Part shown: in pieces, positions 9,574-21,934 of the stretch
Layout of the letters: every line of letters begins with the position of its first letter
Position numbering within the stretch: the first letter of the stretch is position 1
NCBI GenBank assembly: GCA_036245805.1
Contig: BTRK01000005.1
Coordinates: 4,712,001-4,776,000, forward strand
Length of the DNA: 64,000 bases
Origin: Pristionchus mayeri
Taxonomy: Eukaryota > Nematoda > Chromadorea > Rhabditida > Neodiplogasteridae
Direction of reading: 5' to 3'
The notes under the pieces: model-generated
The model's input: the letters and a program-made list of their open reading frames with translations, nothing else
Database searches by the model: none
What the model was told of the DNA's origin: nothing
Position numbers and translations under genes: made by a program

Positions 9574-12500
9574 TTATTTGTGGAAAGTGATCACAACGGG
9601 TACTGGCTTCACTGTGCGATGTTTGTAAACCACTTGCTGGATGGTATCCGGTTCGTTTCTGATTGTACATAACGCGCGTCCGTGCTGTCGCACGACGAAC
9701 GAACCATCGTCTCCCTCGCATGCCTCAAATATTGTATTTCACGTGTTTATTTGTTTTGGTTTAGCAATTAACATTGTCATAAGAATATGTACTATACTCA
9801 TTTTTTCATAAACTCGATGTTCTGGGCATTGTATTTTGCAAATATCTTCACAGAAGACAACATATTTTAGTTTTACCATTAATTCAACAAATTGAAAACG
9901 TACACCGAATCCGAATTTACGCGCTCCAGTTTTCATGATTGATTCAGTGAGATTTGTTTGGAGCAGTACTCTCCAGTGTCCCTCATGTTGTAGTTTGCGC
10001 CGAAACTGAAAATGATGTATTTGCTGCGTTTCTAATTTTGATAATTTGCTCACATAAAGTGCTTGCATGAGAGACTCCGTACGAAACACCATACGATCCA
10101 GTTGAAGATTGACAAAGTCAGAGTATTCACTTAACGTAGTCGTGCGTTTAACCTGAAACTGATTGTCGACATTGACCTCCTTAAAGGAGGAGTAAAGGCA
10201 AACGCGCGCCCGGTTGAAATATGTTTCAATTAGAGCAGAACTGTCTTCAAGTCGCGTGATATCTCGCTCTTGCCTGAGCTTTCCCTGATTTGGCTCCCCA
10301 CCAACTACCGATATCTCTGTTCGTAATGGAGATATCAATGTGAACATTTCGGAACGTCTTATCGTTGGGGAGATCTAGGCCGTGCATATGAAAGCTTCAC
10401 AAATTGAATTTTGCCTTTGCTCATCCTTTAAATACTCTGATTGTATATTTTAATCTAACTTAATGACGAAGTCACACCACACCAATATCAATTTCACACT
10501 ACACCATTGTGTACCTGATTTTCAGCTCTGTCGAGATGCAGCGAAACATATTTTGATGACTCTGCATACGCGTCTATGAAATCATCGTACCCGAACACGC
10601 CTAAGTCGCAGGAAGTGAGCTGGAAGTCCTTTGGGCTTCCCTTTAGCATCCATTGATGAAGACTGTAAAGACAATAGAAGGTATGTTGTAGAATCCAAAT
10701 AGAGATATACGATGTCATCACGAATCACATTGAAATATGTTCAAAAGTAACAATTCTAAAGTGGTCAACGTCATTGTGACAAGAATGGGACAGTATGTGA
10801 AGCTATGTAACATGCACTGAAGTTAAAATGAACGCTTCCTAATTGGATTAGCTCGAGACAATCAAAAATGTATTTACTCGTTCATCTTCTCAGCGCGCAT
10901 GTCTTGATCGAACGTCACATTCAAAAACGCGGAAACGTAAAATACTGCTAAGAACATTATTAAATTATGTGCCTCAGCAAGTAATTTTCTTTATTTAGTT
11001 CACAGGATACCCAGTTGCTAATGTTTGACAACATATTTCAGAAAAAGGGAGTCTCTGAATCGGGAATTCATAATTTTGTGATCTGTGTGGGTACTTACTC
11101 GTTCATCTCCGAGAAGAATATTTTGGTCTACGAGTATCGAAAATGGTGCAAAAATTTTTTTCGTATCTTGTTCATCATTCTTTAAATCATAACATTTTTA
11201 TTTCCTTTCCTTTAAAATTGATATCAACATACAAGTTTCTTAAAATAATTTTCCGATCATTTTGAGCCCACTGCCATCTCTATAGCTCATCATTGAGCTG
11301 AAATACAGTATAGCCGGTTTGAGAACCGGAAATTTCCTAAACACCGGCTCTGAGACCCGGGACCTGGATTTTCCGAAAATAGGTCTCTAGTGTATGCTAC
11401 CACACTAGCATGGGCTAAATCCAGGACAATTTTTAAAAAATTGTTCCAACATTCATTGACACGTGATACCCGTGATATATTTTTTTAATTCCCGCCAAAA
11501 CCATAAACCGCGATTTGCAGCATAATATGAATTTTTTTAATTGCCGCACTCGGGCTTGCGGTTCATGCATTTGGCGGGAATTCAAAAAAATCTTTCTTCA
11601 CACTAGTACTTTAAGTATTGCTTCAAAAATACCACATCAGGTTGGTCATAAAGTTTTGTCCGATTTTAACCAATGTGCTTTCTGACATATCCCTTCGTTT
11701 TGCTCAATAAACCTAGGTATTTTAATGGCAGATAGGGGCGTCTATACTCTCTTCTATTTTTTTTGAAATTTTTTTTGAACAATAAAATACACACTTTTGG
11801 CGTTTTTGTGTTAGCATTGTTGTTTGAGGAGCGGTAATTTCGTGCTCAAATTAGTAAACAACCCTATCCATCATCAATTTGGAATATTATGGGGGTCGCT
11901 ACTTTTTCTAGGGTAATCCGTGGCCGAAGACCCTCCATGTTAGGTATTTCGGCATTTATATCGAAAAATAAATGATAGACACGTATCACTTTTTTTAGGT
12001 GAGAAAGCCAAGTGGGCTCTTAAATATTGATGTAATAGAGAACCCTTAAACTAGCGGTAATAGCGCCCATAGGTAGGTTTCCGTCTCTTCAATCCTCGAA
12101 ATAGGTGATTTATTCGAAAGAACTCTGAATTTTTTTAAATCTCCATGATTTATCGTCCTGTACGAAGCACAAAACGAATTCAGCAGTTCTACTTTTTTGG
12201 TACTAGGTAGTGCATGACTAGTGCTTTTTGGTAAACTTTGTGAGCCTCCAACTAAACATTTCTCTGCGAAGTATACTCGAAAATATTTTTTTTTGTGAAA
12301 AAGTTCAAAGTTACGCAATCGTTTATTTCTCGCATAGTAGAGACACTTGCACCATTTCAACGATAATATTTTGTTTAAAAAATCGAACATGTCCCTATAT
12401 ATCGACATCATGGCTATATGTAGCGATTTGAGCCAAACAAACTATACGAACTCAAAGTTGGGGTCGGAAATTCGACAAAACTTTATGATGAAGCTAATAT

Positions 12501-13800
12501 ATATATTTGTAAAAAAATCGTACCCTGATGAAACTGAAGGCCATGAAGTCAAATTTCCTCTCAAGATTGTTGATATACATAAACAACGCATGAAGCACGT
12601 GAATTCGATTACTATAGTTTTTCGGATTCTTTAGACAACGAAGAGTAAGTGGGCTCTAGAGAGAATGATTATGCATGCAAAAATGTCGAAAAATTCAGCA
12701 AATTCTTCTAAACCAACCTCGCAGTATTGACAATCCTCATACAAATTCGTGCCGTGACAGAAGCATTTGGTATCGCACCATTTACTATTGTAGCTTATTC
12801 GCGCGGCATGCTGTTCCACTGTTTGCTGCAAAATATATTGTTCGCAGATTGAAAATGTCCAATTCTAGCCAACATTATTTTCCAATTCGAATCAAAATTG
12901 TTGCAGAATTCAGCATAATCTGCCAAACCAACCTTGCAGTACGAACAATCCTCGTGTAATCCCGTGCTATAGCTGAAGCTGTTCGTCTCGCGCCATTGAC
13001 TATTGTAGCTGATTCGCACGGCATACTCTACCTCGTTTTGCTGTAAAATGTACTTTTCTCAGATTTGAATTTTCGAATTAGCCCTTTTTAAGTCACGTTC
13101 ACTTGCCTTGATAATTGCCAGTTCGTTCAATATTCCCTTCTTTGCTTTGGGCCTAGCATGAGCAGCAAGAGCGTTCATAGTCTGGCTTGAACACGAGACT
13201 ATGTCGAGCGTTGCACTGGAAGCAATTGTAGTAAACCCATGATGTAGGGTAAGGTTGAAAAGAGAGGTGGAGAGCTATTGCTAAATTGTGATATTTGAAC
13301 ATGTGATAATTTGATGGCGTAACGTGGTTATACACAATTTCTGAGCAAGTGAACACGATCGATTTTTCTCTAGCGAATGTTGATCACTTACTGATCAAGC
13401 CATCCGAAGATCCCAGCTAGACAGTCGTAGGGGAGATGTGAGAGGTGATCCTGGGATGGAATATTACGAACTTTAGCAAGTAATTATTTGAGATATTAGT
13501 TCATTTTTAGTATATGCCAACAAGAGCCACACTTTGAACAAATATGAGTATTTTTTTTGTTATTTACATCATATGCTTATCATCACAAATCATAAATGTT
13601 AATCATATGGTAATCTTTAATGATCTGCTCTTGATGCTCACAGTATCAGCCAAGACAGGCTGGATATTGAATGTTGCATCCTCCCTGCTGCTCGGAGATA
13701 CCGTCACCCGACGGACTTTCCGAGGCGGAGACGTCGACGATCTGTCGCTCTGTTGACTCTTATGAGGCGACTGTTGCGGAGATGAGGGAGCAGGACCCAT
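9574..13800 (-). CDS. F-box-like family gene B (5' half in palindrome arm)
   Basis: Exon 1 is 13642-13800 (ATG directly after a CAG acceptor, 53 codons, Ser/Pro-rich then PPRKVRRVTVSPSSRED). Exon 2 is 13392-13450, the F-box core LPYDCLAGIFGWLD. Exon 3 is 13107-13215 with a GC-AG donor (gcaagt). Exon 4 is 12933-13040 and a second in-frame version of it 12718-12825. Exon 5 is 12524-12628. After repeats come exon 8 10515-10662 (HQWMLKGSPKDFQLTSCDL), exon 9 10054-10152, exon 10 9904-10005 (GHWRVLL) and the last exon 9574-9723 (DDGSFVVRQHG ... VVITFHK, stop TAA). No exon 6/7 (about 150 nt, needed to restore phase before exon 8) was found in the transposon-filled 10663-12523 interval. So the gene may be broken there, or the exon has diverged. 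Putative SCF adaptor, by motif only. Confidence 0.6.
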
Positions 13801-13922
13801 CTGGAAGCAAGCATTGAAATTTGCGTCACTATTTAAAAACGTATGTAGCATTCGGCTATCACTATATGGCGTGCTCTACCTCCCCCCGCTCCAGTTCAGC
13901 GTTCAGTATGTCCTGAGGTTAT
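10933..13922. repeat. left arm of 3-kb palindrome
   Basis: Reverse complement of 14612-17605, nearly identical (single-base differences and a few homopolymer indels are all I noticed). It contains gene B exons 1-5, a TIR element at 11637-12497 and half of a foldback element near 10933-11470. The 689-bp spacer 13923-14611 is unique. The outer breakpoint (10933) coincides with the arm/spacer junction of the foldback that is complete at 17059-18963. Confidence 0.95.
11637..12497. mobile_element. TIR element in left palindrome arm
   Basis: Ends read tcaggttggtcataaagttt on one side and the complement of ttag(c)ttgatcataaagttt on the other, typical mariner-like termini. It lies in intron 5 of gene B and is mirrored at 16038-16901 in the other arm. 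The frame at 12046-12411 (121 aa) is open but resembles no transposase I know; probably a relic or non-autonomous element. Confidence 0.6.
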
Positions 13923-14733
13923 TAGCGGCCTATACGTTTGGCTAACCGCCCCTATCGAGTGCACGTGGTGGGGGATATGCATGCAAGATTTATCATGAAC
14001 GAGCCCTTAAGAGGTAAACGATATACATGTCTCCTCAAAACGACTTAGAAAATAATCGAGAAAGATAAATACGGGATGGGACGTGCTAGATTTATCGCAT
14101 ATATCCGTAAGTAAGCAATACCGCTAGCAAATTTTGAAATCGACGCAATATTAATTGTTCGAAAATATTCGAAAATATTCTGAGGACCACGCGGTGTACT
14201 GTACTGAACAGAAAACTGAGTTTATTTTTAGTAAAATGAATAACATCATATTCACAATTCGGATAACGACAAGCAATATAACTTGATATAAATGATAAAG
14301 TTGTTGTCAATAAAATGCAACTAGCAAAAATGATATTGTATTTGAGAGCTCCTCAATTTCATAATGCTAAGCGAAAATGACATCCACCTTCCATGGGAAG
14401 GTGGCGAATCCTGGCTTTGCAAGCAAAGTCAACAGCTGAGTGAATTTTGGCAATATATCAATTCAATATAAGGAGTGAGATCCTATTACACAAAACGATC
14501 AGTTCAATAAAAGTCCCGGGATCAACAGCCAAAATTCGCTGTATATTTTGCGCAAATATTTTAAATTTCACACCTTAAATGTTCAGATTTCCTCTCGAGA
14601 CCGAAGAAAATATAACCTCAGGACATACTGAACGCTGAACTGGAGCGGGGGGAGGTAGAGCACGCCATATAGTGATAGCCGAATGCTACATACGTTTTTA
14701 AATAGTGACGCAAATTTCAATGCTTGCTTCCAG

Positions 14734-16011
14734 ATGGGTCCTGCTCCCTCATCTCCGCAACAGTCGCCTCATAAGAGTCAACAGAGCGACAGATCGTCGA
14801 CGTCTCCGCCTCGGAAAGTCCGTCGGGTGACGGTATCTCCGAGCAGCAGGGAGGATGCAACATTCAATATCCAGCCTGTCTTGGCTGATACTGTGAGCAT
14901 CAAGAGCAGATCATTAAAGATTACCATATGATTAACATTTATGATTTGTGATGATAAGCATATGATGTAAATAACAAAAAAAAATACTCATATTTGTTCA
15001 AAGTGTGGCTCTTGTTGGCATATACTAAAAATGAACTAATATCTCAAATAATTACTTGCTAAAGTTCGTAATATTCCATCCCAGGATCACCTCTCACATC
15101 TCCCCTACGACTGTCTAGCTGGGATCTTCGGATGGCTTGATCAGTAAGTGATCAACATTCGCTAGAGAAAAATCGATCGTGTTCACTTGCTCAGAAATTG
15201 TGTATAACCACGTTACGCCATCAAATTATCACATGTTCAAATATCACAATTTAGCAATAGCTCTCCACCTCTCTTTTCAACCTTACCCTACATCATGGGT
15301 TTACTACAATTGCTTCCAGTGCAACGCTCGACATAGTCTCGTGTTCAAGCCAGACTATGAACGCTCTTGCTGCTCATGCTAGGCCCAAAGCAAAGAAGGG
15401 AATATTGAACGAACTGGCAATTATCAAGGCAAGTGAACGTGACTTAAAAAGGGCTAATTCGAAAATTCAAATCTGAGAAAAGTACATTTTACAGCAAAAC
15501 GAGGAAGAGTATGCCGTGCGAATCAGCTACAATAGTCAATGGCGCGAGACGAACAGCTTCAGCTATAGCACGGGATTACACGAGGATTGTTCGTACTGCA
15601 AGGTTGGTTTGGCAGATTATGCTGAATTCTGCAACAATTTTGATTCGAATTGGAAAATAATGTTGGCTAGAATTGGACATTTTCAATCTGCGAACAATAT
15701 ATTTTGCAGCAAACAGTGGAACAGCATGCCGCGCGAATAAGCTACAATAGTAAATGGTGCGATACCAAATGCTTCTGTCACGGCACGAATTTGTATGAGG
15801 ATTGTCAATACTGCGAGGTTGGTTTAGAAGAATTTGCTGAATTTTTCGACATTTTTGCATGCATAATCATTCTCTCTAGAGCCCACTTACTCTTCGTTGT
15901 CTAAAGAATCCGAAAAACTATAGTAATCGAATTCACGTGCTTCATGCGTTGTTTATGTATATCAACAATCTTGAGAGGAAATTTGACTTCATGGCCTTCA
16001 GTTTCATCAGG
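14734..16011 (+). pseudogene. truncated inverted copy of gene B (exons 1-5)
   Basis: Exon 1 is 14734-14892, exon 2 15085-15143 (F-box), exon 3 15320-15428 (GC-AG donor), exon 4 15495-15602, duplicated exon 4 15710-15817 and exon 5 15907-16011 (donor gtacga). All splice sites match the left arm. Downstream is a TIR element, then foldback DNA; no exons 6-11 occur to the right. The product would be an F-box plus the N-terminal part only. It is truncated, but the retained exons are undamaged, so a short F-box protein cannot be excluded. Confidence 0.8.
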
Positions 16012-16037
16012 GTACGATTTTTTTACAAATATATATA

Positions 16038-16901
16038 TTAGCTTGATCATAAAGTTTTGTCGAATTTCCGACCCCAACTTTGAGTTCGTATAGTTTGTTT
16101 GGCTCAAATCGCTACATATAGCCATGATGTCGATATATAGGGACATGTTCGATTTTTTAAACAAAATATTATCGTTGAAATGGTGCAAGTGTCTCTACTA
16201 TGCGAGAAATAAACGATTGCGTAACTTTGAACTTTTTCACAAAAAAAAATATTTTCGAGTATACTTCGCAGAGAAATGTTTAGTTGGAGGCTCACAAAGT
16301 TTACCAAAAAGCACTAGTCATGCACTACCTAGTACCAAAAAAGTAGAACTGCTGAATTCGTTTTGTGCTTCGTACAGGACGATAAATCATGGAGATTTAA
16401 AAAAATTCAGAGTTCTTTCGAATAAATCACCTATTTCGAGGATTGAAGAGACGGAAACCTACCTATGGGCGCTATTACCGCTAGTTTAAGGGTTCTCTAT
16501 TACATCAATATTTAAGAGCCCACTTGGCTTTCTCACCTAAAAAAAGTGATACGTGTCTATCATTTATTTTTCGATATAAATGCCGAAATACCTAACATGG
16601 AGGGTCTTCGGCCACGGATTACCCTAGAAAAAGTAGCGACCCCCATAATATTCCAAATTGATGATGGATAGGGTTGTTTACTAATTTGAGCACGAAATTA
16701 CCGCTCCTCAAACAACAATGCTAACACAAAAAAGCCAAAAGTGTGTATTTTATTGTTCAAAAAAAATTTCAAAAAAAATAGAAGAGAGTATAGACGCCCC
16801 TATCTGCCATAAAAAAAAAACCTAGGTTTATTGAGCAAAACGAAGGGATATGTCAGAAAGCACATTGGTTAAAATCGGACAAAACTTTATGACCAACCTG
16901 A
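16038..16901. mobile_element. TIR element in right palindrome arm
   Basis: 864 bp. Starts ttagcttgatcataaagttt after TA (16036-16037) and ends with the near-complement at 16881-16901, where the TA is replaced by TG. Same element as 11637-12497. Confidence 0.6.
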
Positions 16902-17058
16902 TGTGGTATTTTTGAAGCAATACTTAAAGTACTAGTGTGAAGAAAGATTTTTTTGAATTCCCGCCAAATGCATGAACCGCAAGCCCGAGTGCGGCAATTA
17001 AAAAAATGCATATTATGCTGCAAATCGCGGTTTATGGTTTTGGCGGGAATTAAAAAAA

Positions 17059-18963
17059 TATATCACGGGTATCACGTGTCAATGAATGTTGGAACAATTT
17101 TTTAAAAATTGTCCTGGATTTAGCCCATGCTAGTGTGGTAGCATACACTAGAGACCTATTTTCGGAAAATCCAGGTCCCGGGTCTCAGAGCCGGTGTTTA
17201 GGAAATTTCCGGTTCTCAAACCGGCTATACTGTATTTCAGCTCAATGATGAGCTATAGAGATGGCAGTGGGCTCAAAATGATCGGAAAATTATTTTAAGA
17301 AACTTGTATGTTGATATCAATTTTAAAGGAAAGGAAATAAAAATGTTATGATTTAAAGAATGATGAACAAGATACGAAAAAAATTTTTGCACCATTTTCG
17401 ATACTCGTAGACCAAAATATTCTTCTCGGAGATGAACGAGTAAGTACCCACACAGATCACAAAATTATGAATTCCCGATTCAGAGACTCCCTTTTTCTGA
17501 AATATGTTGTCAAACATTAGCAACTGGGTATCCTGTGAACTAAATAAAGAAAATTACTTGCTGAGGCACATAATTTAATAATGTTCTTAGCAGTATTTTA
17601 CGTTTCTGACCTCACATGTTTAGATTACACCCAGTAAACTCGAATTTGTCATACTTCAAAAAAGACAATTTTCAGACCTCTAAAAATTCGATTTTTGCGG
17701 CTAGAAAGTATTTTTATTTGAGTCCGTGAACCTGTAATTCTGCACGAAAGTCAACATATGTACCGAATACTTTAAAAATATACACAGCATGAATCATCAG
17801 CACATTCCAAAACCAAGATCTATTTGGCTGAATATGCAACATTGAAAGATCTTAAAAATTAAAAATTATGTTTTTGTTGATATATTCGTCGAGAAAAATG
17901 AGACAAATGCTCATTTATGTTTAATCTGATAGTAGACGTTGGAAAATACCATGGCTACGAACGAGGGACTCGATTATGAAAAGTTTGAAAAAAAAGGAAT
18001 ATGAAAATATTTTACAGTAACAAAAGTGTGAATGCGATAAAAACGTGGATGTATTAAGACTTGATTATAATAATAATAAACTTATTCACTCTCCAATAGT
18101 CAATTTTCGCAAAGATCTTGGTGAAAACAGAATTTTTCTTTTTTTAAATATTTAAATGTTGCATTTTCAGCCAAATAGATCTTGGTTTTGGAATGTGCTG
18201 ACGATTCATGCTGTGTATATTTTTAAAGTATTCGGTACATATGTTGACTTTCGTGCAGAATTACAGGTTCATGGACTCAAATAAAAATACTTTCTAGCCG
18301 CAAAAATCGAATTTTTAGAGGTCTGAAAATCGACTTTTTTGAAGTATGACAAATTCGAGTTTACTGGGTGTAATCTAAACATGTGAGGTCAGAAACGTAA
18401 AATACTGCTAAGAACATTATTAAATTATGTGCCTCAGCAAGTAATTTTCTTTATTTAGTTCACAGGATACCCAGTTGCCAATGTTTGACAACATATTTCA
18501 GAAAAAGGGAGTCTCTGAATCGGGATTTCATAATTTTGTGATCTGTGTGGGTACTTACTCGTTCATTTCCGAGAAGAATATTTTGGTCTACGAGTATCGA
18601 AAATGGTGAAAATATTTTTTTCGTATCTTGTTCATCATTCTTTAAATCTTAACATTTTTATTTCTTTTCCTTTGAAATTGATATCAACATACAAGTTTCT
18701 TAAAATAATTTTCCGATCATTTTGAGCCCACTGCCATCTCTATAGCTCATCATTGAGCTGAAATACAGTATAGCCGGTTTGAGAACCGGAAATTTCCTAA
18801 ACACCGGCTCTGAGACCCTTGACCTGGATTTTCCGAAAACAGGTCTCTAGTGTATGCTACCACACTAGCATGGGCTAAATCCATTTTTTTTTTAAATTTT
18901 TTTTTTAATTGTTCCCGAGGGTGGCGATTTTCATCCACTGACTCATGATACCTGTGGTATATA
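17059..18963. repeat. foldback element with complete arms
   Basis: Arms of about 550 bp at each end (17059-17605 and 18391-18963) plus inner arms 17606-17850 / 18165-18390, centre near 17998. Termini contain tatcacg(t/a)gtcaatg-type sequence shared with other foldbacks in the window (30228, 32780, 51432). The left arm doubles as the outer end of the gene B palindrome. Confidence 0.85.
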
Positions 18964-19906
18964 TCAGGTTGGAACAAAAGTTTTGCACGATTTTCAAATT
19001 TTCGTTTCCGGCATACCCTGTCCTTTATTTGCAAAATTATTTAATTTTGTTTCATGTATTCGTTGAGGGCTTGGATAATCTTTCTATCACACATTAGTAT
19101 TACCAATATCATTTCATACTATGGCGGCATTTTAAAGTCAAAGTTACTACATTTGAGAACTAAACTACATAATTTTTGGGTCTGCACTCTATGGGCATCG
19201 ATGTTAATACAAATATCAACGTGTAGTTGGAAATTGTGATGACATCATAAAATAGTATGAAAATGGTTATTACCGCAAATGGAGTTCCAGAAACTTAGGT
19301 AATTTTTAATCTCGCGTCAAAAGGAGCTTGGTCTGAATTAGCTGTCTTCACCGCATAGCCGTAGCCGTAAGCCTATCGATCTCAAATGCATGTAAACTTT
19401 AAGTACCTTCCATGTTAAGCTCACAATTATTTCCGTGTGGACATACAATGCTTCTACTTAAAAATGCAATATTACATACTCAGATACTGATATTAGAGAG
19501 TCGAAATTGATGTTTCCATGAATGCCATGTTTCCAGCATAAAAGGAAGCTCAGACTTTATACGGTTAACTGAACAAGCAACTCTTAATCTATCACTTATT
19601 GGCTTGGCCGATTCAGGGGATAGCTTCCTTTCGAGGAAATCGACTCGAACTATGTACACCGAATTTCAAAATTGTGGCTTTGATGACCATGATTCCAAAT
19701 TTCTGAAAATATAAATTTTCTTGGAGTGGAAAAGGGTAGTTTCCAGCATTCCATTATGTTATAAAGCCCCACGGTAGTTTATGTAAAAGTACTTAAGATC
19801 AAGCCAGTATGATTGATTGGCGAGGCAAGAAAAGCGATCCATTCAGCAACTTTACCTCGCGAATGTTGGAATTTAACGGCCTGTAAACCTAGCTAAATTG
19901 AAGTAA
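18964..19906. other. no gene recognised; one mariner-like end
   Basis: Starts with a single terminus-like sequence, caggttggaacaaaagtttt (18967-18986), whose partner end I could not find. The rest is AT-rich without supported frames. Confidence 0.4.
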
Positions 19907-20149
19907 GCGTAGGGACCACAACGTGGATTGCCGAACTGTCGCAGTTAGCGGGAAATATTGCGCTAACTGGCCATGGGGAACCTAATAACATGATACTTTT
20001 TACCGTTTAACGATATCTCAACTCTAACTCGTACTATGGTTCGAAAAGTGTTCTCGAGTAGTTCAACGGGTGCCCATACACAAAGCAAATGGGTGGAGCC
20101 TATTCCGATGCCTAGTAATCAACTATCATCAGAGGAACGGTTCCAGCAT

Positions 20150-20226
20150 CTATCCGCATGGTGTAGTGGTGAAGCTCCTTTGCCTCGTGTGGGGGAACCG
20201 TGTGTTCCTTCCCCGTCTCAATCAAG
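20150..20226 (+). other. tRNA-like relic next to SINE
   Basis: Contains ggtgtagtggtgaagct, a good match to a tRNA A box/D-arm of the Glu/Asp type, then a B box-like gtgttccttcc about 45 nt later. It lies immediately 5' of the SINE and again in the mirrored right arm (about 21605-21690). The weak B box and lack of a clean acceptor stem argue against a functional tRNA. Confidence 0.4.
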
Positions 20227-20229
20227 AAG

Positions 20230-20507
20230 TGCGTGGCGTGGGTGGCGCAGTGGTGTGAGGCGCCGCTCGTCATACAAGGGTCATGAATTCGATTCCCCGC
20301 CTGGGCGGACCAAGCCCCCTATCCCTCCGGGTCGGTGAATTGGCAGTGACCTCGGTCGCGAAAGGTAACGTTCCCTAGAAGCACTTTGGACAGCAGGGTT
20401 ACGTAGTCCTAGCAGTAGTCGGCCTCACCGCACTACACCACCTAGCGTAGTCGTTCACGACTGTAAAATCGCTTGACGTGGCTGCACCTTTACCTTTACC
20501 TTTACAG
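20230..20507 (+). mobile_element. tRNA-derived SINE, copy 2
   Basis: A box TGGCGCAGTGG at 20243-20253; B box AATTCGATTCC at 20286-20296, closer to consensus than copy 1. The body matches copy 1, and it ends in a (CCTTTA)n tail at 20486-20506. Confidence 0.85.
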
Positions 20508-21301
20508 CGGAAGTCGTATTCTAATAAATACGCGAACTCTCCGATAGTTTTTTGCAATCGACTATTCTAAATTAAGACTATTTTATATGTTATTTGCACA
20601 GAAGTGATAATAAAAATCTGGGAAACAATGTCGGACTTGTCCGAAAGACTAATATGCATTGGAAGTACAAAAATTGGAGAATTCATGACCTTCCAATCGA
20701 TTTTTTGTATATTAAAACAAAACAGATCATGATCGTCATTTCGCAGATTGTAAAGAATGATGAGACCTACAGAAAAAAGGCTTGCACTAAGAATTTGGTT
20801 ACGAATTCGCTTAGTCGTTTGGATTGACAGATTTTGGGGCACTCTTTATCCCTCAAAGTGGGCGGAGCTTGCGGTCTCTAGGTATGCGGGACTCATCTTC
20901 CCAGTCTTCATACTTTTCCGATCGACTCCAGCCCACGAACTACAGTACATGCTAATCGCCTTGCCCATATGCGGCCGCGGCGGCCCGCCGCGGACCGCGG
21001 ATGCCCGCGGATCGATTTTGCGGGAAAATGAGTAAAGTTCATGCAATGAATTGTTCATTTTTGAATTTCTCATGCGATTTCGCATCGGAATCACTATAAA
21101 ATATATTAATTTTATCAAAGGCAAGGAAGGTCATGAATTCTCCAATTTTTGTACTTCTTTTTTTCGGACAAGTCCGACATTGTTTCCCAGATTTTTATTA
21201 TCACTTCTGTGCAAACAACATATAAAATAGTCTTAATTTAGAATAGTCGATTGCAAAAAACTATCGGAGTGTTCGCGTATTTATTAGAATACGACTTCCG
21301 C

Positions 21302-21575
21302 TGTAAAGGTAAAGGTAAAGGTGCAGCCACGTCAAGCGATTTTACAGTCGCGAACGACTACGCTAGGTGGTGTAGTGCGGTGAGGCCGACTACTGCTAGG
21401 ACTACGTAACCCTGCTGTCCAAAGTGCTTCTAGGGAACGTTACCTTTCGCGACCGAGGTCACTGCCAATTCACCGACCCGGAGGGATAGGGGGCTTGGTC
21501 CGCCCAGGCGGGGAATCGAATTCATGACCCTTGTATGACGAGCGGCGCCTCACACCACTGCGCCACCCACGCCAC
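21302..21575 (-). mobile_element. tRNA-derived SINE, copy 3
   Basis: Minus-strand copy in the right arm of the inverted repeat, tail (TAAAGG)n at 21303-21322. Duplicated together with copy 2 as part of the arm rather than by separate retroposition. Confidence 0.85.
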
Positions 21576-21934
21576 CCACTTCCGTTGTTTATCTCTACTA
21601 TCTGCAAAAGTCTTGATTGAGACGGGGAAGGAACACACGGTTCCCCGACACGAGGCAAAGGAGCTTCACTACTACACCATGCGGACAGATGCTGGAACCG
21701 TTCCTCTGATGATAGTTGATTACTAGGCATCGGAATAGGCTCCGCCCATTTGCTTTGTGTACGGGCACCCGTTGAACTACTCGAGAACACTTTTCGAACC
21801 ATAGTACGAGTTAGAGTTGAGATATCGTCAAACGGTAAAAAGTATCATGTTATTAGGTTCCCCATGGCCAGTTAGCGCAATGTTTCCCGCTAACTGCGAC
21901 AGTTCGGCAATCCACGTTGTGGTCCCTACGCATA

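Larger units (their letters stand above)
14612..17605. repeat. right arm of 3-kb palindrome
   Basis: Mirror of 10933-13922. Near-identity over 3 kb, including introns and transposon relics, points to a very recent inverted duplication or ongoing arm-to-arm gene conversion. The arms diverge from a spacer, so both copies of the gene would be transcribed outward from the centre. Confidence 0.95.
19907..21931. repeat. 2-kb inverted repeat carrying two SINE copies
   Basis: The arm 19907-20694 is the reverse complement of 21126-21931; the spacer 20695-21125 contains a GC-rich gcggccgcgg block. The arms differ by an extra stretch of about 25-30 bp at about 21582-21612, next to the SINE start, present only on the right. 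Each arm contains a SINE and an upstream tRNA-like segment. Confidence 0.9.

Noticed and set aside
9739..10347. Single 202-aa protein on the minus strand
   Set aside because: It is a read-through of exons 9 and 10 of gene B and the introns around them; donor and acceptor sites and the paralogue exon limits fall inside it.
12046..12411. 121-aa frame, duplicated at 16124-16489
   Set aside because: Lies inside a TIR element in the palindrome arms; no transposase signature, and its duplication is explained by the palindrome.
20036..20338. 100-aa frame, mirrored at 21470-21802
   Set aside because: Reads through the tRNA-like segment and SINE head; non-coding repeat.
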